Below are positions 1 through 10,863 of a DNA stretch of 64,000 nucleotides, in pieces. Within the stretch, counting starts at the first letter, position 1, and each line of letters starts with the position of its first letter. Location of the stretch: positions 62,001-126,000 of the forward strand of contig NZ_CAMQSF010000005.1 in assembly GCF_947036865.1 (NCBI RefSeq). Reading direction: 5' to 3'. Source of the stretch: an uncultured Caulobacter sp. Lineage in GTDB: Bacteria > Pseudomonadota > Alphaproteobacteria > Caulobacterales > Caulobacteraceae. The notes beneath the pieces are model-generated. The model had not been told where the DNA came from. It worked only from the letters and a program-made list of their open reading frames with translations, and did no database searches. A program made the translations under genes and the position numbers.

Positions 1-155
1 GGGATCGAAGTCGCTGCGTTCGGCAATGGCGGGCTGTCAGAAAAACGCCACAGCCGCGCCGACGCCCGATGGGCGCCGTTTTGCGCGGCGTCGGATCACG
101 GATTTTGAGCAGAAAGCGCGGTTCGGGCCGCGCGAGCCCCCGATACGGGTTTGGC

Positions 156-515
156 TCAGGCCACCAGACGCAGGGGCTCGGCCATCTCGTCGGTGTCCTC
201 GGTCTCGAACAGCTCGAAGGCCTCTTCCCAGGCCACCATTCGCGAATCCCTCAGTTCGGCGTCGTCGGTGACGCGGACGATTTGGTCCTCGCGATCGTCC
301 CAGACGAGGCCGACGTCGGTGACCCGTTCGGCGTCGCGGCCCAGCAGCAGGAAGATGTCGGCCCGCGCGGCGCGCTCGTGGCTGATGCGGCGCAGGGTGC
401 GGCCGCCGCCGAGGTCCCGATGGATGTCGCCAAAGTCCAGCACGGCCGAGATCATCGCCTGATTGATCGGCGTGACGGCCCAGGGGGAGCAGGCGAAGCG
501 CGACATCGGGGCCAT
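156..515 (-). CDS. Hypothetical protein, acidic C-terminus
   Basis: A 119-residue protein I do not recognise. The ATG at 515 is preferred over an in-frame start at 596 because a GGAG lies about 10 bases upstream of it, and the longer version would overlap the divergent regulator gene starting at 588. The middle contains an aspartate-rich stretch (VWDDREDQ) and the C-terminus is rich in Glu and Asp. No signal peptide or membrane segment is apparent. It is transcribed away from the WYL regulator with a 72-base shared gap, so that regulator may control it; this is inferred from position only. Bases 1-155 hold no gene I can support. Confidence 0.6.
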   Translation of the reverse strand: MAPMSRFACSPWAVTPINQAMISAVLDFGDIHRDLGGGRTLRRISHERAARADIFLLLGRDAERVTDVGLVWDDREDQIVRVTDDAELRDSRMVAWEEAFELFETEDTDEMAEPLRLVA

Positions 516-587
516 TGGGGATCTCCAGTCTCGACCCCCGCAGATTGTGCGCGCCTTGCGACAGAAACGGTCGTATATCCTGATCCC

Positions 588-1571
588 ATGCGACACGAGA
601 AAGCCACCCGCCTTTTGGACCTCGCCCGGATGCTGGCGGGCTCGGCCGAGGGCATGACCCTGGACGAGATGGCCCGGGCGCTGGGCGTGGGCCGCCGCAC
701 GGCCGAGCGGATGCGCGACGCCGTCTGGACCGCCTTCCCGCAGATGGAGGCGATCGACGACCCGCCCACCAAGCGCTTCCGTATCCCCTCGGGGCTCGAC
801 GGCGTGTTCCAGACCCCGACGGCCGAGGAGCTGGCCGCGCTGCGCACCGCCGCCGACGGCTACAAGGCGTCGGGCGCCGACGCGCGCGCCGCCTCGCTCT
901 ACGCCCTAGAGGCCAAGCTCTTGTCGGCGCTGCGCGGCTCGGCGCGTCGGCGGGTGGCGCCGGACGTCGAGGCTCTGGTCCAGGCCGAGACCATCGCCGT
1001 CCACGCCGGTCCCAGGCCCTTCGAGGACCAGGCGGTGCTGGCGGCGATCCGCACGGCCATCAAGGGGCTCTCGGCCCTGTCGTTCCGCTACGAGGGCGGC
1101 AGCACGCCCGGGCGCACGCGCGAGGTGACGCCGCTTGGGGTGCTGTTCGGCCGCAGCAACTATCTGGTGGCGCTGGAGGGCGAGGGCGGCAAGCCGCGTT
1201 CTTGGCGGCTGGATCGGATGAGCGACCTGAAGGTGCTGGATCGTCCCGCGTCCCCGCCGGAGGACTTTTCTCTGCAGGCCTTCGCCGATGAGAGCTTCGG
1301 CATCTATCACGACGAGATCCAGGACGTGGTGCTGCGCATCAAGAAGAGCCGCGCCGAGGACGCCCTGCGCTGGCGGTTCCACGCGACGCAGGCGGTGACT
1401 CAGGAGGCCGACGGCTCTGTGCTGGTCACCTTCCGCGCCGGCGGCATGCGCGAGCTGTCGTGGCACCTCTTCACCTGGGGCGGCGACATCGAGATCGTCG
1501 GGCCTCAGGTCCTCAAGGAGATGATGGTCGCCGAGCTGCGCGAGGCTGGCCGCGCGCACGGGGCGTGGTAG
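588..1571 (+). CDS. YafY-type HTH and WYL-domain transcriptional regulator
   Basis: A 327-residue DNA-binding regulator. Residues about 5-60 form a winged helix-turn-helix (LARMLAGSAEGMTLDEMA, then ALGVGRRTAERM). Residues about 165-215 form a WYL ligand-sensing domain, with the characteristic run REVTPLGVLFGRSNYLVAL followed by WRLDRM. A C-terminal WCX-like extension follows. WYL proteins bind nucleic acid or nucleotide ligands and often respond to DNA damage or act in phage defence; the ligand here is unknown. The ATG at 588 begins MRHEKATRLLDLARML, a typical family start, so I reject the in-frame upstream extension. It lies 9 bases before rlmJ and may share its transcript. Confidence 0.85.
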   Translation: MRHEKATRLLDLARMLAGSAEGMTLDEMARALGVGRRTAERMRDAVWTAFPQMEAIDDPPTKRFRIPSGLDGVFQTPTAEELAALRTAADGYKASGADARAASLYALEAKLLSALRGSARRRVAPDVEALVQAETIAVHAGPRPFEDQAVLAAIRTAIKGLSALSFRYEGGSTPGRTREVTPLGVLFGRSNYLVALEGEGGKPRSWRLDRMSDLKVLDRPASPPEDFSLQAFADESFGIYHDEIQDVVLRIKKSRAEDALRWRFHATQAVTQEADGSVLVTFRAGGMRELSWHLFTWGGDIEIVGPQVLKEMMVAELREAGRAHGAW

Positions 1572-1580
1572 GGACGAGGC

Positions 1581-2402
1581 ATGAACTACCGCCACGCCTT
1601 CCACGCCGGCAATTTCGCCGACCTGCACAAGCACGCGATCCTGCTGGCGCTGCTGGCGGCTCTGCGGGCGGAGAGCCCGGCGGTGGCGGTGATCGACACC
1701 CACGCGGGTGCCGGGGCCTATGACCTGGCCGGCGAGATGGCGCGGCGGTCCGGCGAGGCCGAGGCCGGCGTCGTCCGCCTGAAGGCGGCCGCCGACGCGC
1801 CGTCGGTGTTCGGGCCTCTGCTGGACGCGATCGAAGCTCTGAACAAGGGCGCCTCTGGGAATCTCTACCCCGGCTCGCCTTTGCTGATCGCCCGCGCTCT
1901 GCGGGCGCCCGACCGCTACACGGGCTGCGAGCTGCGGTCGGACGATGCTGGCCTGTTGCGCCAGAGCTTGGCGCCGTTCGCGAACGCCCGGGCGCTGGAG
2001 GCCGACGGCTTCGGGACCGCCGCCGATCAGGCCGGCAAGGGCGGCCGCGCCGTCGTGGTCATCGATCCGCCGTTCGAGCGGCCGGACGACTACGACCGCA
2101 TCGTGGCGACGACCCGCGCCGTGCTGGCCCGCGCGCCGGACGCGGCCCTGGCGATCTGGCTGCCGATCAAGGACCTGGAGACCTTCGACGCGTTCGTGCG
2201 CGGCATGGAAGCCGTGACCGACAAGCTCGTGATCGCCGAGCTTCGCCTGCGCCCGCTGACCGACCCGATGAAGATGAACGGTTGCGCCATGGCCCTGATC
2301 GGCGCGCCGTCCGCGGTCGAGACCGCCGCCGCCGAGGCCGGCGACTGGATCGCGGCACGGCTGGGCGAGCCCGGCGGGCGCTCGCGCGTCTGGCGGCCGT
2401 GA
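1581..2402 (+). CDS. rlmJ: 23S rRNA (adenine(2030)-N(6))-methyltransferase RlmJ
   Basis: A 273-residue SAM-dependent methyltransferase that modifies A2030 of 23S rRNA. The N-terminus MNYRHAFHAGNFADLHKH is diagnostic of the family. The catalytic motif appears as VVVIDPPFERPDDY (DPPF), and the cofactor loop as VIDTHAGAGAYDL. Length matches the family norm of about 280. The stop codon overlaps the GTG start of the chromate transporter in a GTGA arrangement, so the two genes are likely translationally coupled, although their functions are not obviously linked. Confidence 0.93.
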   Translation: MNYRHAFHAGNFADLHKHAILLALLAALRAESPAVAVIDTHAGAGAYDLAGEMARRSGEAEAGVVRLKAAADAPSVFGPLLDAIEALNKGASGNLYPGSPLLIARALRAPDRYTGCELRSDDAGLLRQSLAPFANARALEADGFGTAADQAGKGGRAVVVIDPPFERPDDYDRIVATTRAVLARAPDAALAIWLPIKDLETFDAFVRGMEAVTDKLVIAELRLRPLTDPMKMNGCAMALIGAPSAVETAAAEAGDWIAARLGEPGGRSRVWRP

Positions 2403-3682
2403 CCCGCGCGCGCCCCACCTTCGGCGAGGCCCTTGGCGTCTGGCTGAAGGTCGGCCTGCTGGGCTTTGGCGGCCCGGCGGGACAGATCGCGCTGCTGCAC
2501 AAGGAGGTGGTCGAGCGGCGCGCCTGGGTCGACGAGGACGACTTCGCCCGGGCGCTGGGCTTCTGCATGCTGTTGCCGGGTCCCGAGGCGCAGCAGCTGG
2601 CGACCTGGCTGGGCTGGCGCCTGCACGGCGTCCGCGGCGGCGTCGCGGCGGGGCTTCTGTTCGTGCTGCCGGGCCTTGCCGTGATGCTGGGCCTGTCGGC
2701 GCTCTATGTCGTTCACGGCCGGTCGGACTGGGCCGCGCCGGTGCTGCTGGGTCTGAAGGCGACGGTGGTCGCGCTGGTTGTGCAGGCGCTGATCAAGATC
2801 GGCGGCCGGGCGATCAAGGATCGGCTGACCGCCGGGGCGGCGGCCCTGGCGTTCGTCCTCCTGGCTTTCACGACCGCGCCATTCCCGCTGGTGATCCTCG
2901 GCGCGGGCCTGTGGGGCTGGCTCGCGGCGAAGGGGGGCGGCCAAGCGCCTGCCGCGCGGCCCGCGCCTCTGAAGGGGCAAGGCCGCACGGCGCTGATCTG
3001 CCTGGCGCTCTGGCTCGCGCCGATCGGCCTGGTCTGGCTGCTGGCGCCGAACTCGACCCTGGCCTGGCTGGGCCTGACCGCGGGCGGCCTGGCGGCGATC
3101 AGCTTCGGCGGCGCCTACGCGGCCCTGGCCTATATGGGACGGGCGGCCTCGACGTTCGGCTGGCTGTCGGCGACCCAGATGCTGGACGGCCTGGGCCTGG
3201 CCGAGACGACGCCGGGGCCGTTGATCCTGGTCTTCGTATTCATCGGCTTCGTCGGCGCCTTTCAGACCGCGCCGCCGGAGTGGGCTTGGGTGCTGGGCCT
3301 GGCCGGCGGCTTAATGGCGGCCTGGACGACCTTCGCGCCGTCGTTCCTGTGGATCTTCGCCGGCGGGCCGTTGTTCGAGCGCTGGGGCCGCGAGCCGAGA
3401 CCCGCCAAGGCGCTGGGCCTGATCTCGGCCGCCGCCGTCGGCGTGATCGGCCAGCTGGCCCTGTGGTTCGCGATCCATCTCTTGTTTCGCTCTGGCCAGA
3501 CGATGGAGGTGGCGGGCGCGCTCAGCGTGATGCTGCCCGATGTGGCGAGCCTGGATGTCGCGGCGGCGGGGCTGACGATCCTGGCCCTGATGCTGACCTT
3601 CGCCACTCGCTTGCCGATGCTGGCGAGCCTGGCCGTCGTGGTGCTCGCCGGCGTCTTGCTGAAGGTCGCCGGACTAAGTTGA
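2399..3682 (+). CDS. chrA: ChrA family chromate efflux transporter
   Basis: A 427-residue inner-membrane protein of the CHR family, which exports chromate using the proton gradient. It has the two-fold repeated CHR architecture. The first copy contains GFGGPAGQIALLHKEVV and MLLPGPEAQQLATWLGW. The second copy contains SFGGAYAALAYMG and ETTPGPLILVFVFIGF. About ten hydrophobic segments are visible. The GTG at 2399 overlaps the rlmJ stop and is chosen over an in-frame ATG at 2282, which would lie inside rlmJ. The region after the stop runs into the promoter of the next gene. Confidence 0.9.
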   Translation: MTRARPTFGEALGVWLKVGLLGFGGPAGQIALLHKEVVERRAWVDEDDFARALGFCMLLPGPEAQQLATWLGWRLHGVRGGVAAGLLFVLPGLAVMLGLSALYVVHGRSDWAAPVLLGLKATVVALVVQALIKIGGRAIKDRLTAGAAALAFVLLAFTTAPFPLVILGAGLWGWLAAKGGGQAPAARPAPLKGQGRTALICLALWLAPIGLVWLLAPNSTLAWLGLTAGGLAAISFGGAYAALAYMGRAASTFGWLSATQMLDGLGLAETTPGPLILVFVFIGFVGAFQTAPPEWAWVLGLAGGLMAAWTTFAPSFLWIFAGGPLFERWGREPRPAKALGLISAAAVGVIGQLALWFAIHLLFRSGQTMEVAGALSVMLPDVASLDVAAAGLTILALMLTFATRLPMLASLAVVVLAGVLLKVAGLS

Positions 3683-3703
3683 CCTCGGGGTAACTTTTTG
3701 CGG

Positions 3704-3730
3704 TTGCGAACGCATTTTCCGTGCTATGCT
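3704..3730 (+). promoter_or_regulatory. Putative housekeeping promoter
   Basis: TTGCGAA at 3704-3710 and GCTATGCT at 3723-3730, separated by 12 bases, fit the known Caulobacter sigma-73 consensus (TTGaCgS, 10-14 bases, GCTANAWC). It lies 43 bases upstream of the ATG at 3773. Assignment is by consensus only. Confidence 0.5.
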
Positions 3731-3772
3731 GCGGTGCAATAAATCGCGGTTGCCAGCCCGACGGAGCGCGCC

Positions 3773-4540
3773 ATGGTTTCCCTGTTCTCCTTTCTTCCCG
3801 ATTACGCGGCCGACAAGGTCGAGCCCGAGACCGCCCCCCGCGTGGTCGTGGGCGCGGCTTCGCCCCTGTGGCTGATGTTCGGCGGCGCGGCGGCGGCCGG
3901 CGCCACCTATTGGTGGTGGGCCAACCGCTGGCGCGAGGCGGTCAATGTCGAGGCGCTGATGGCGCTGGCGCCCGAGCCCGTGTCGCCCGCGATCGAGGAT
4001 CAGGCGGTGCTCGACGCGCCGCCCGAGCCGATGATCGAGGCGGCGGTCGAACCGGTTCTGGAAACCGTCGTCGAGGCGGCGGGCCAGGCCGAGGCGGCGA
4101 TGGACACGGCCGAGGAGATCATCGAGGCGACGGCCGATGTCGCGGTCGAGACGGTGATCGCCGCCAACGAGGACATCGCCGAAGCCCTGGTCGAGATCTC
4201 GGCCGAGGTCGAACCCAGCGACGTCGCGCCCGTTGAGGCGGCGCCCGTGGAGGCCGTGTCCGAAGAGGCTCCCGTCGAGGCGGTGGTCGAAGCCGCGCCG
4301 GCGATCGAGGCCGAGGCGGTGGTCGAAGCGGTTGTCGACGATCTGACCAAGCTGGTGGGCGTGGGGCCCAAGCTCGCCGCCTCGCTGGCCGAGCTGGGCG
4401 TCACCAAGTTCAGCCAGATCGCCGCCTGGACGCCGGACGAGCTGGCCTCCTACGACCAGCTGCTGAACCTGAAGGGCCGCGCCGAACGCGACGCCTGGGT
4501 CGCCCAGGCCAAGCGCTTCGCGGCGGCTGTCGAAGCCTAG
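3773..4540 (+). CDS. Membrane-anchored Ala/Glu/Val-rich protein with C-terminal helix-hairpin-helix
   Basis: A 255-residue protein in three parts. A hydrophobic segment at about residues 28-47 (PLWLMFGGAAAAGATYWWW) anchors it. A long acidic low-complexity linker at about 60-185 is built from repeated VE, EA and PVEA units. The C-terminal domain of about 65 residues contains LVGVGPKLAASLAELGV and WTPDELASYDQLLNLKGR, the helix-hairpin-helix fold seen in alphaproteobacterial proteins annotated as HHH or DUF4332-like. Function is unknown; nucleic-acid or protein binding close to the membrane is inferred. It has its own promoter and its end overlaps convergent meaB by 4 bases. Confidence 0.75.
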   Translation: MVSLFSFLPDYAADKVEPETAPRVVVGAASPLWLMFGGAAAAGATYWWWANRWREAVNVEALMALAPEPVSPAIEDQAVLDAPPEPMIEAAVEPVLETVVEAAGQAEAAMDTAEEIIEATADVAVETVIAANEDIAEALVEISAEVEPSDVAPVEAAPVEAVSEEAPVEAVVEAAPAIEAEAVVEAVVDDLTKLVGVGPKLAASLAELGVTKFSQIAAWTPDELASYDQLLNLKGRAERDAWVAQAKRFAAAVEA

Positions 4541-5514
4541 ATCCCGAACGCCGCCAGCAGGCGATCGGCGGCCGCCGAGGCTGGGACCTGCCCGGCCCGG
4601 ACGGCCGCCTCCAACTCGGGCGCCAGCGCCGCCACGGCCGGCGCGGCCTTGAACGCGTCTTCAAGGCGGTCGCGGACCATGGCCCACATCCAGCGGGCGT
4701 CCTGATCGGCGCGCCGGGCGGCGCGGGCGCCGTTGGCGGTCATGATCTCGCGGTGACGCTGGATCTGGCTCCAGAGCGCGTCCAGGCCCTGGCCGGTCAA
4801 GCCCGAGGCGGTCAGCACCGGCGGCGTCCAGTCCGGATGGGCGGGCGTCAGGATGTGCAGGGCGTTGCGATAGTCCCGCGCCGAGCGCTCGGCCCTGGCC
4901 GGGTCGGCGTCGGCCTTGTTGATGACCAGGAGATCGGCCAGTTCGATCAGGCCCTTCTTGATGCCCTGCAGCTCGTCGCCGCCCCCCGGGATCAGGACGG
5001 CCAGGAAGATGTCGACCATGTCGGCCACGACGGTCTCGGACTGGCCGACGCCGACGGTTTCGACGATCACGATGTCGAAGCCGGCGGCCTCGCACAGCAG
5101 CATGGCCTCGCGGGTCTTGCGCGCCACGCCGCCCAGCGCGCCGCCGGAGGGCGAGGGGCGGATATAGGCGTCGGCCAGGACGCTGAGCCGCTCCATCCGC
5201 GTCTTGTCGCCCAGGATCGAGCCGCCGTGACGGCCCGACGAGGGGTCGACCGCCAGCACCGCCACCTTGTGACCGGCCTCGACCAGATCGCAGCCGAAGC
5301 GCTCGATGGTGGTCGACTTGCCGGCGCCCGGCACGCCGGTGATCCCGATCCGCTGGGCGCGGCCGGTCAGCGGCATCAGGCGCGACAGCAGCGCGCGGGC
5401 GGCGGCCTGGTGGTCGGTCCTGCGGCTCTCGACCAGGGTGATGGCGCGGGCCAGCGCGGCCCGGTCGCCGGCGACCAGGCGTGGCTCCAGGGTGTCGATG
5501 TCGAGATTGGCCAA
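4537..5514 (-). CDS. meaB: Methylmalonyl-CoA mutase-associated GTPase MeaB
   Basis: A 325-residue G3E-family GTPase that protects methylmalonyl-CoA mutase and gates loading of adenosylcobalamin onto it. Walker A is GVPGAGKST near residue 60. VDPSSGRHGGSILGDKTRM is the MeaB switch signature. ETVGVGQSE carries switch III-type residues, and NKAD is the guanine-specificity motif. Length matches the family. The mutase subunits lie 1.6 kb away on the same strand, consistent with the partnership, although two DUF4112 genes on the other strand intervene. Confidence 0.95.
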   Translation of the reverse strand: MANLDIDTLEPRLVAGDRAALARAITLVESRRTDHQAAARALLSRLMPLTGRAQRIGITGVPGAGKSTTIERFGCDLVEAGHKVAVLAVDPSSGRHGGSILGDKTRMERLSVLADAYIRPSPSGGALGGVARKTREAMLLCEAAGFDIVIVETVGVGQSETVVADMVDIFLAVLIPGGGDELQGIKKGLIELADLLVINKADADPARAERSARDYRNALHILTPAHPDWTPPVLTASGLTGQGLDALWSQIQRHREIMTANGARAARRADQDARWMWAMVRDRLEDAFKAAPAVAALAPELEAAVRAGQVPASAAADRLLAAFGI

Positions 5515-5515
5515 A

Positions 5516-5836
5516 CTAGGACAGGACGACGGCCGTCCCGGAAACCGACACCATCATCATCTGGGCGTTCGGCCCGACGGTGTTGTAGTCGAGATCGACG
5601 GCCAAGATGGCGTTGGCGCCCAGCTTCTCGGCTTCCTTGACCAGGTTCTTCATCGCGTCCTCGCGGGCGCGGGCCAGCACGCGCTCATACGACTTCGAAT
5701 GCCCGCCGATGAAGTCGCGGATGGCCGCCAGCAGGTCGAGCACGACGTTCGCGCCCAGGATCGACTGGGCGTAGATCGCGCCCTTGTACTCCTGAACGGG
5801 GCGGCCCTCGATGAAGGGCGTGGTGGTGATCAGCAT
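5516..5836 (-). CDS. YbjQ/UPF0145 family protein
   Basis: A 106-residue protein with the YbjQ-family pattern: an N-terminal MLITTTPFIEGRPVQEYKG, a central GGHSKSYERVLARARE, and a C-terminal LGANAILAVDLDYNTVG. These proteins form pentameric rings and are sometimes described as heavy-metal-binding, but the cellular role is unresolved. It sits one base upstream of the meaB start on the same strand, so the two are probably co-transcribed. Confidence 0.88.
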   Translation of the reverse strand: MLITTTPFIEGRPVQEYKGAIYAQSILGANVVLDLLAAIRDFIGGHSKSYERVLARAREDAMKNLVKEAEKLGANAILAVDLDYNTVGPNAQMMMVSVSGTAVVLS

Positions 5837-5989
5837 CCGGGAATCCTGGCGGACAACACGGTTAACTTAGGCGCAAACGCCGCCGTTCGCGAGGGGCTCC
5901 CTCGAAACGCGAGACTTTGGATCGGCGTGTTCGCTCGGCGCGGGAATCTGGCCTCCCGGCCCTTTCGGCCCGGCCTGGCTTAAGGCAGA

Positions 5990-6484
5990 TTGGCCGCGTT
6001 TACCGCGTTCCGGAGCCGCCTGGTGATCTTCGCGAAGTCGCATGTCGAGCTGCACAACATCCGCAACAATGTCGAGCGGGTGAAGAAGCTGTCGGACAAC
6101 ATCGTGGGCGTCGGGCCGCTGGGCGTCGGGCTGGACGGCCTGCTGACCTGGATCCCCGGCGCGGGGGAACTCTACAGCCTGGGCGCCGGCGGGCTGATCG
6201 TGCTGGACGCCGTGCGGGCCCGCGCCGCGCCGATGGTCGTCATCCAGATCGTGGCGATCATCCTCATCGACACCGTGGCCGGCTCGATCCCGGTGGCGGG
6301 CAAGGCGATCGACGTGCTGTTCACCGGTCACAAGTGGTCGGCCGACATGCTGACCAAGCACATGGACGACACGATCTATTTCGAAGGCGCCCGCAAGGAC
6401 GTGCAGGGCACGCAGGAGTATCGGGATCTGCTGGCGCGTATTCAGGCCGGCAAGGAAAAGCGCCGAGTGGTGTTCCTCGGCTGA
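5990..6484 (+). CDS. DUF4112 domain protein (first paralogue)
   Basis: A 164-residue probable membrane protein. The DUF4112 signature reads VGPLGVGLDGLLTWIPGAGELYSLG, here split by a hydrophobic hairpin, followed by PVAGKAIDVLFTGHKWSADML. Two hydrophobic stretches lie at about residues 60-80 and 85-105. The frame opens at a TTG at 5990 with only a weak upstream AAGG, so the start is uncertain; no ATG precedes the conserved core. The second paralogue follows 36 bases downstream. Family function is unknown. Confidence 0.75.
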   Translation: MAAFTAFRSRLVIFAKSHVELHNIRNNVERVKKLSDNIVGVGPLGVGLDGLLTWIPGAGELYSLGAGGLIVLDAVRARAAPMVVIQIVAIILIDTVAGSIPVAGKAIDVLFTGHKWSADMLTKHMDDTIYFEGARKDVQGTQEYRDLLARIQAGKEKRRVVFLG

Positions 6485-6520
6485 TCGCAACGACGTTAGG
6501 GCGGAGGCGTTGAGCAGGGC

Positions 6521-6985
6521 ATGACCGACGACATCTCCGTCTCCTCCGACTACGCGGACCTTCATGCCGATCGTCGCGCCAAGGCCCACCGCGCCTGGCG
6601 CTCGGCCGAAACCGTCAAGCGGGTTTCGGACCGGCTGATCGGGATCGGACCGATCGGTCTGGGCCTCGACGGCGTGCTGGCCTGGGTGCCGGGCGCGGGC
6701 CTTGTCTATGGCCTCGGGGCCGGGGCGCTGCTGATGGTCCACGGCTTTCAGGGCGGCGCGTCGGCGGCGACGCTGCTGCGCATGGCGGCCTATCTGGCGA
6801 TCGACAACGCGTCCGACACCGTGCCCGTCGTGGGCTGGGCGATCGACACGGTGTTCCCGGGCCACCTGATGGCCGCCAAGGCCCTCCAGAAGGACATCGA
6901 GGCGCGTCACGGCCTCCCCGAGGAGGTCGCCTTCGAGCGGTCTAGGAAGAAACGCGGGTTCTTCGGCCGGAAGCGGGCCGGCTAG
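6521..6985 (+). CDS. DUF4112 domain protein (second paralogue)
   Basis: A 154-residue paralogue of the preceding gene. It shares IGPIGLGLDGVLAWVPGAG, a hydrophobic middle and PVVGWAIDTVFPGHLMAAK. The C-terminus is strongly basic (RSRKKRGFFGRKRAG), suggesting a cytoplasmic tail at the membrane surface. The tandem arrangement suggests an old duplication or a hetero-oligomeric pair. No function is known. Confidence 0.8.
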   Translation: MTDDISVSSDYADLHADRRAKAHRAWRSAETVKRVSDRLIGIGPIGLGLDGVLAWVPGAGLVYGLGAGALLMVHGFQGGASAATLLRMAAYLAIDNASDTVPVVGWAIDTVFPGHLMAAKALQKDIEARHGLPEEVAFERSRKKRGFFGRKRAG

Positions 6986-7087
6986 CGGATCGGCGGCAAC
7001 TCGGCGAGGCAGAGCGAGGCGGCCGGGAGGACGAGGGCGTTCATGGCGCGGAACCTGCCACGCGGCGCCCTCACCCGACAGATGATC

Positions 7088-9238
<2,151 letters not shown>

Positions 9239-9241
9239 GGC

Positions 9242-10705
9242 TCAGGCCTCCTCGAAGGCGGCGGCGAAGCGCACCGGGGTCAGGGCGGGGCAGTGGCTGT
9301 CCGGGCCGGGCAGGCGGACGTCGGGGCCAGCGACCGCGAAGGCGGCGGGATCGGGCGTCTCGACCTCGGGCGGCTTGTCGTCGGCGTTGGGGAAGGCGGT
9401 GACCCCCAGGATCTTGCGCGACTTGTCGGCGAAGGCGGCTTCCTGCGCCGCGCGGGTCTTGGCGACGGTGTCGGCCACATGGCCGCTCTCCAGGGCCTTG
9501 ATGATCCCGCCGGCCGCCTCGATGGCCTGGAAAGCGGCCCAGGCCGCGCGGGCCAGCTGATCGGTCAGGCTGTCGAGGTACCAGGCGCCGCCGGCCGGAT
9601 CGGCGACGCGGCCCAGGTGGCTCTCCTCCATCAGGACCAGTTGGGTGTTGCGGGCCTGGCGGCGGGCGAAGGCGGTGGGCAGGCCGATGGCGTCGGTGAA
9701 GGCGTCCAGCACGATCGCGTCGGCCCCGCCGACCGCGCCCGCGAACCCGGCCGAGGTCAGGCGCAACAGGTTCGTCCAGGCGTCGGCCTTGGCCAGCATC
9801 CGCCGCGACGAGCGCGCCTCGATCCGGGCGAGGACGGAGACGCCGCAGGCCTCGGTCAGCCGCGCCCAAAGCGCCTTGGCGGCGCGCAGCTTGGCGACGC
9901 CAGTGAAGTATTCGCCGTCCAGGCTGACGCCGAGGACGATGCGGCTGAAGGCTTCTTCCGTCGACAGGCCCGACCGTGTCAGGGCCTTGGCGTAGGCGAG
10001 GGCGCTGGCGGTCATCACCGCCAGTTCCTCGACGTTGGAGCCGCCGGCCTCGTGGGCGGCGCGACCGGTCGCCAGGAAGAGGCTGGCCTTGGCGTAGGTT
10101 CCGGCCAGACGCGCGCCGACGGTCGCGGCGTTGAAGACATGGCTCTCGATCGGACCGGGGCTGGCGCCGGACTGGGCGAAGGCGCTCAGCGGGTCCAGGT
10201 GGAAGGCCAGCGGCGCGTTCGGCGCGGCCTTGGCCAGCGTTCCCAGCCAGTCGGCGGCCTTGGGACCCAGGAAGCCGGCGTCCAGGGCGACCGGCGCGAG
10301 ATCGAGCAGCACGCCGGACAAGGCCTTCGCCAGGTCCTCGGCCGAGCCCACGGCGATCCCGTTCGCGCCGGTCGGGTCCAGGACCAGCAGCGCCGAGGCC
10401 GCGCCGCCTTCCAGGTCGGTCAGGATGTCCTTGGCCGCGCGGGCCGGATCGGGATGGGCGGCGCGCACGCGCAGGTCCCAGGGGCGGTCCGGGTCGCGCG
10501 GGCGCAGGTCGCGGGCCACGGCGACTCCGTCCTGGGCGGTGTAGAGCGGCTGGATCGTCAGGCCGTCGGGCGTCATGACCGTCAGCGCCGCCTCGAAGCT
10601 TTGGCCCTTGAGGGTCTTCTCGACCAGGGCCATCCAGCGGGCGCGCGTCGCGTCGTCGCCTTGCGGACCAAAATCCTCGGCCAGGGGCGTGGTCGCCTCG
10701 GTCAA
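9242..10705 (-). CDS. mutA: Methylmalonyl-CoA mutase small subunit, short form
   Basis: A protein of about 487 residues homologous to the substrate barrel of the mutase (RNTQLVLMEESHLGRVADPAG and GGAWYLDSLTDQLARAAW). It lacks the DxHxxG cobalamin motif, as expected for the structural subunit. A TTG at 10705 is chosen because AGGAGAGA lies 6-13 bases upstream; a GTG at 10723 would put that ribosome site inside the gene. Classical MutA subunits run to about 620-640 residues with a vestigial C-terminal cobalamin-like domain, which is absent here. Confidence 0.88.
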   Translation of the reverse strand: MTEATTPLAEDFGPQGDDATRARWMALVEKTLKGQSFEAALTVMTPDGLTIQPLYTAQDGVAVARDLRPRDPDRPWDLRVRAAHPDPARAAKDILTDLEGGAASALLVLDPTGANGIAVGSAEDLAKALSGVLLDLAPVALDAGFLGPKAADWLGTLAKAAPNAPLAFHLDPLSAFAQSGASPGPIESHVFNAATVGARLAGTYAKASLFLATGRAAHEAGGSNVEELAVMTASALAYAKALTRSGLSTEEAFSRIVLGVSLDGEYFTGVAKLRAAKALWARLTEACGVSVLARIEARSSRRMLAKADAWTNLLRLTSAGFAGAVGGADAIVLDAFTDAIGLPTAFARRQARNTQLVLMEESHLGRVADPAGGAWYLDSLTDQLARAAWAAFQAIEAAGGIIKALESGHVADTVAKTRAAQEAAFADKSRKILGVTAFPNADDKPPEVETPDPAAFAVAGPDVRLPGPDSHCPALTPVRFAAAFEEA

Positions 10706-10863
10706 AGCGTCTCTCTCCTGCACTGCAGCATTATTGTTTTTGATCGTGATGCGCCCCTGCCGCTAGGGCCGTCAAGCCTTGCGCCGGCGCCAAACGAGCG
10801 TTTAAGCTGAACGGTGATCATATATTCGGCGACACAAGCCGATCTCCAAAGGGGAGCACTTCC

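Noticed and set aside
3993..4340. Repetitive GAGGCGG-like DNA that could suggest a tandem repeat or CRISPR
   Set aside because: It is codon-level repetition from the Ala/Glu/Val linker of the helix-hairpin-helix protein; unit lengths vary and there are no spacers.
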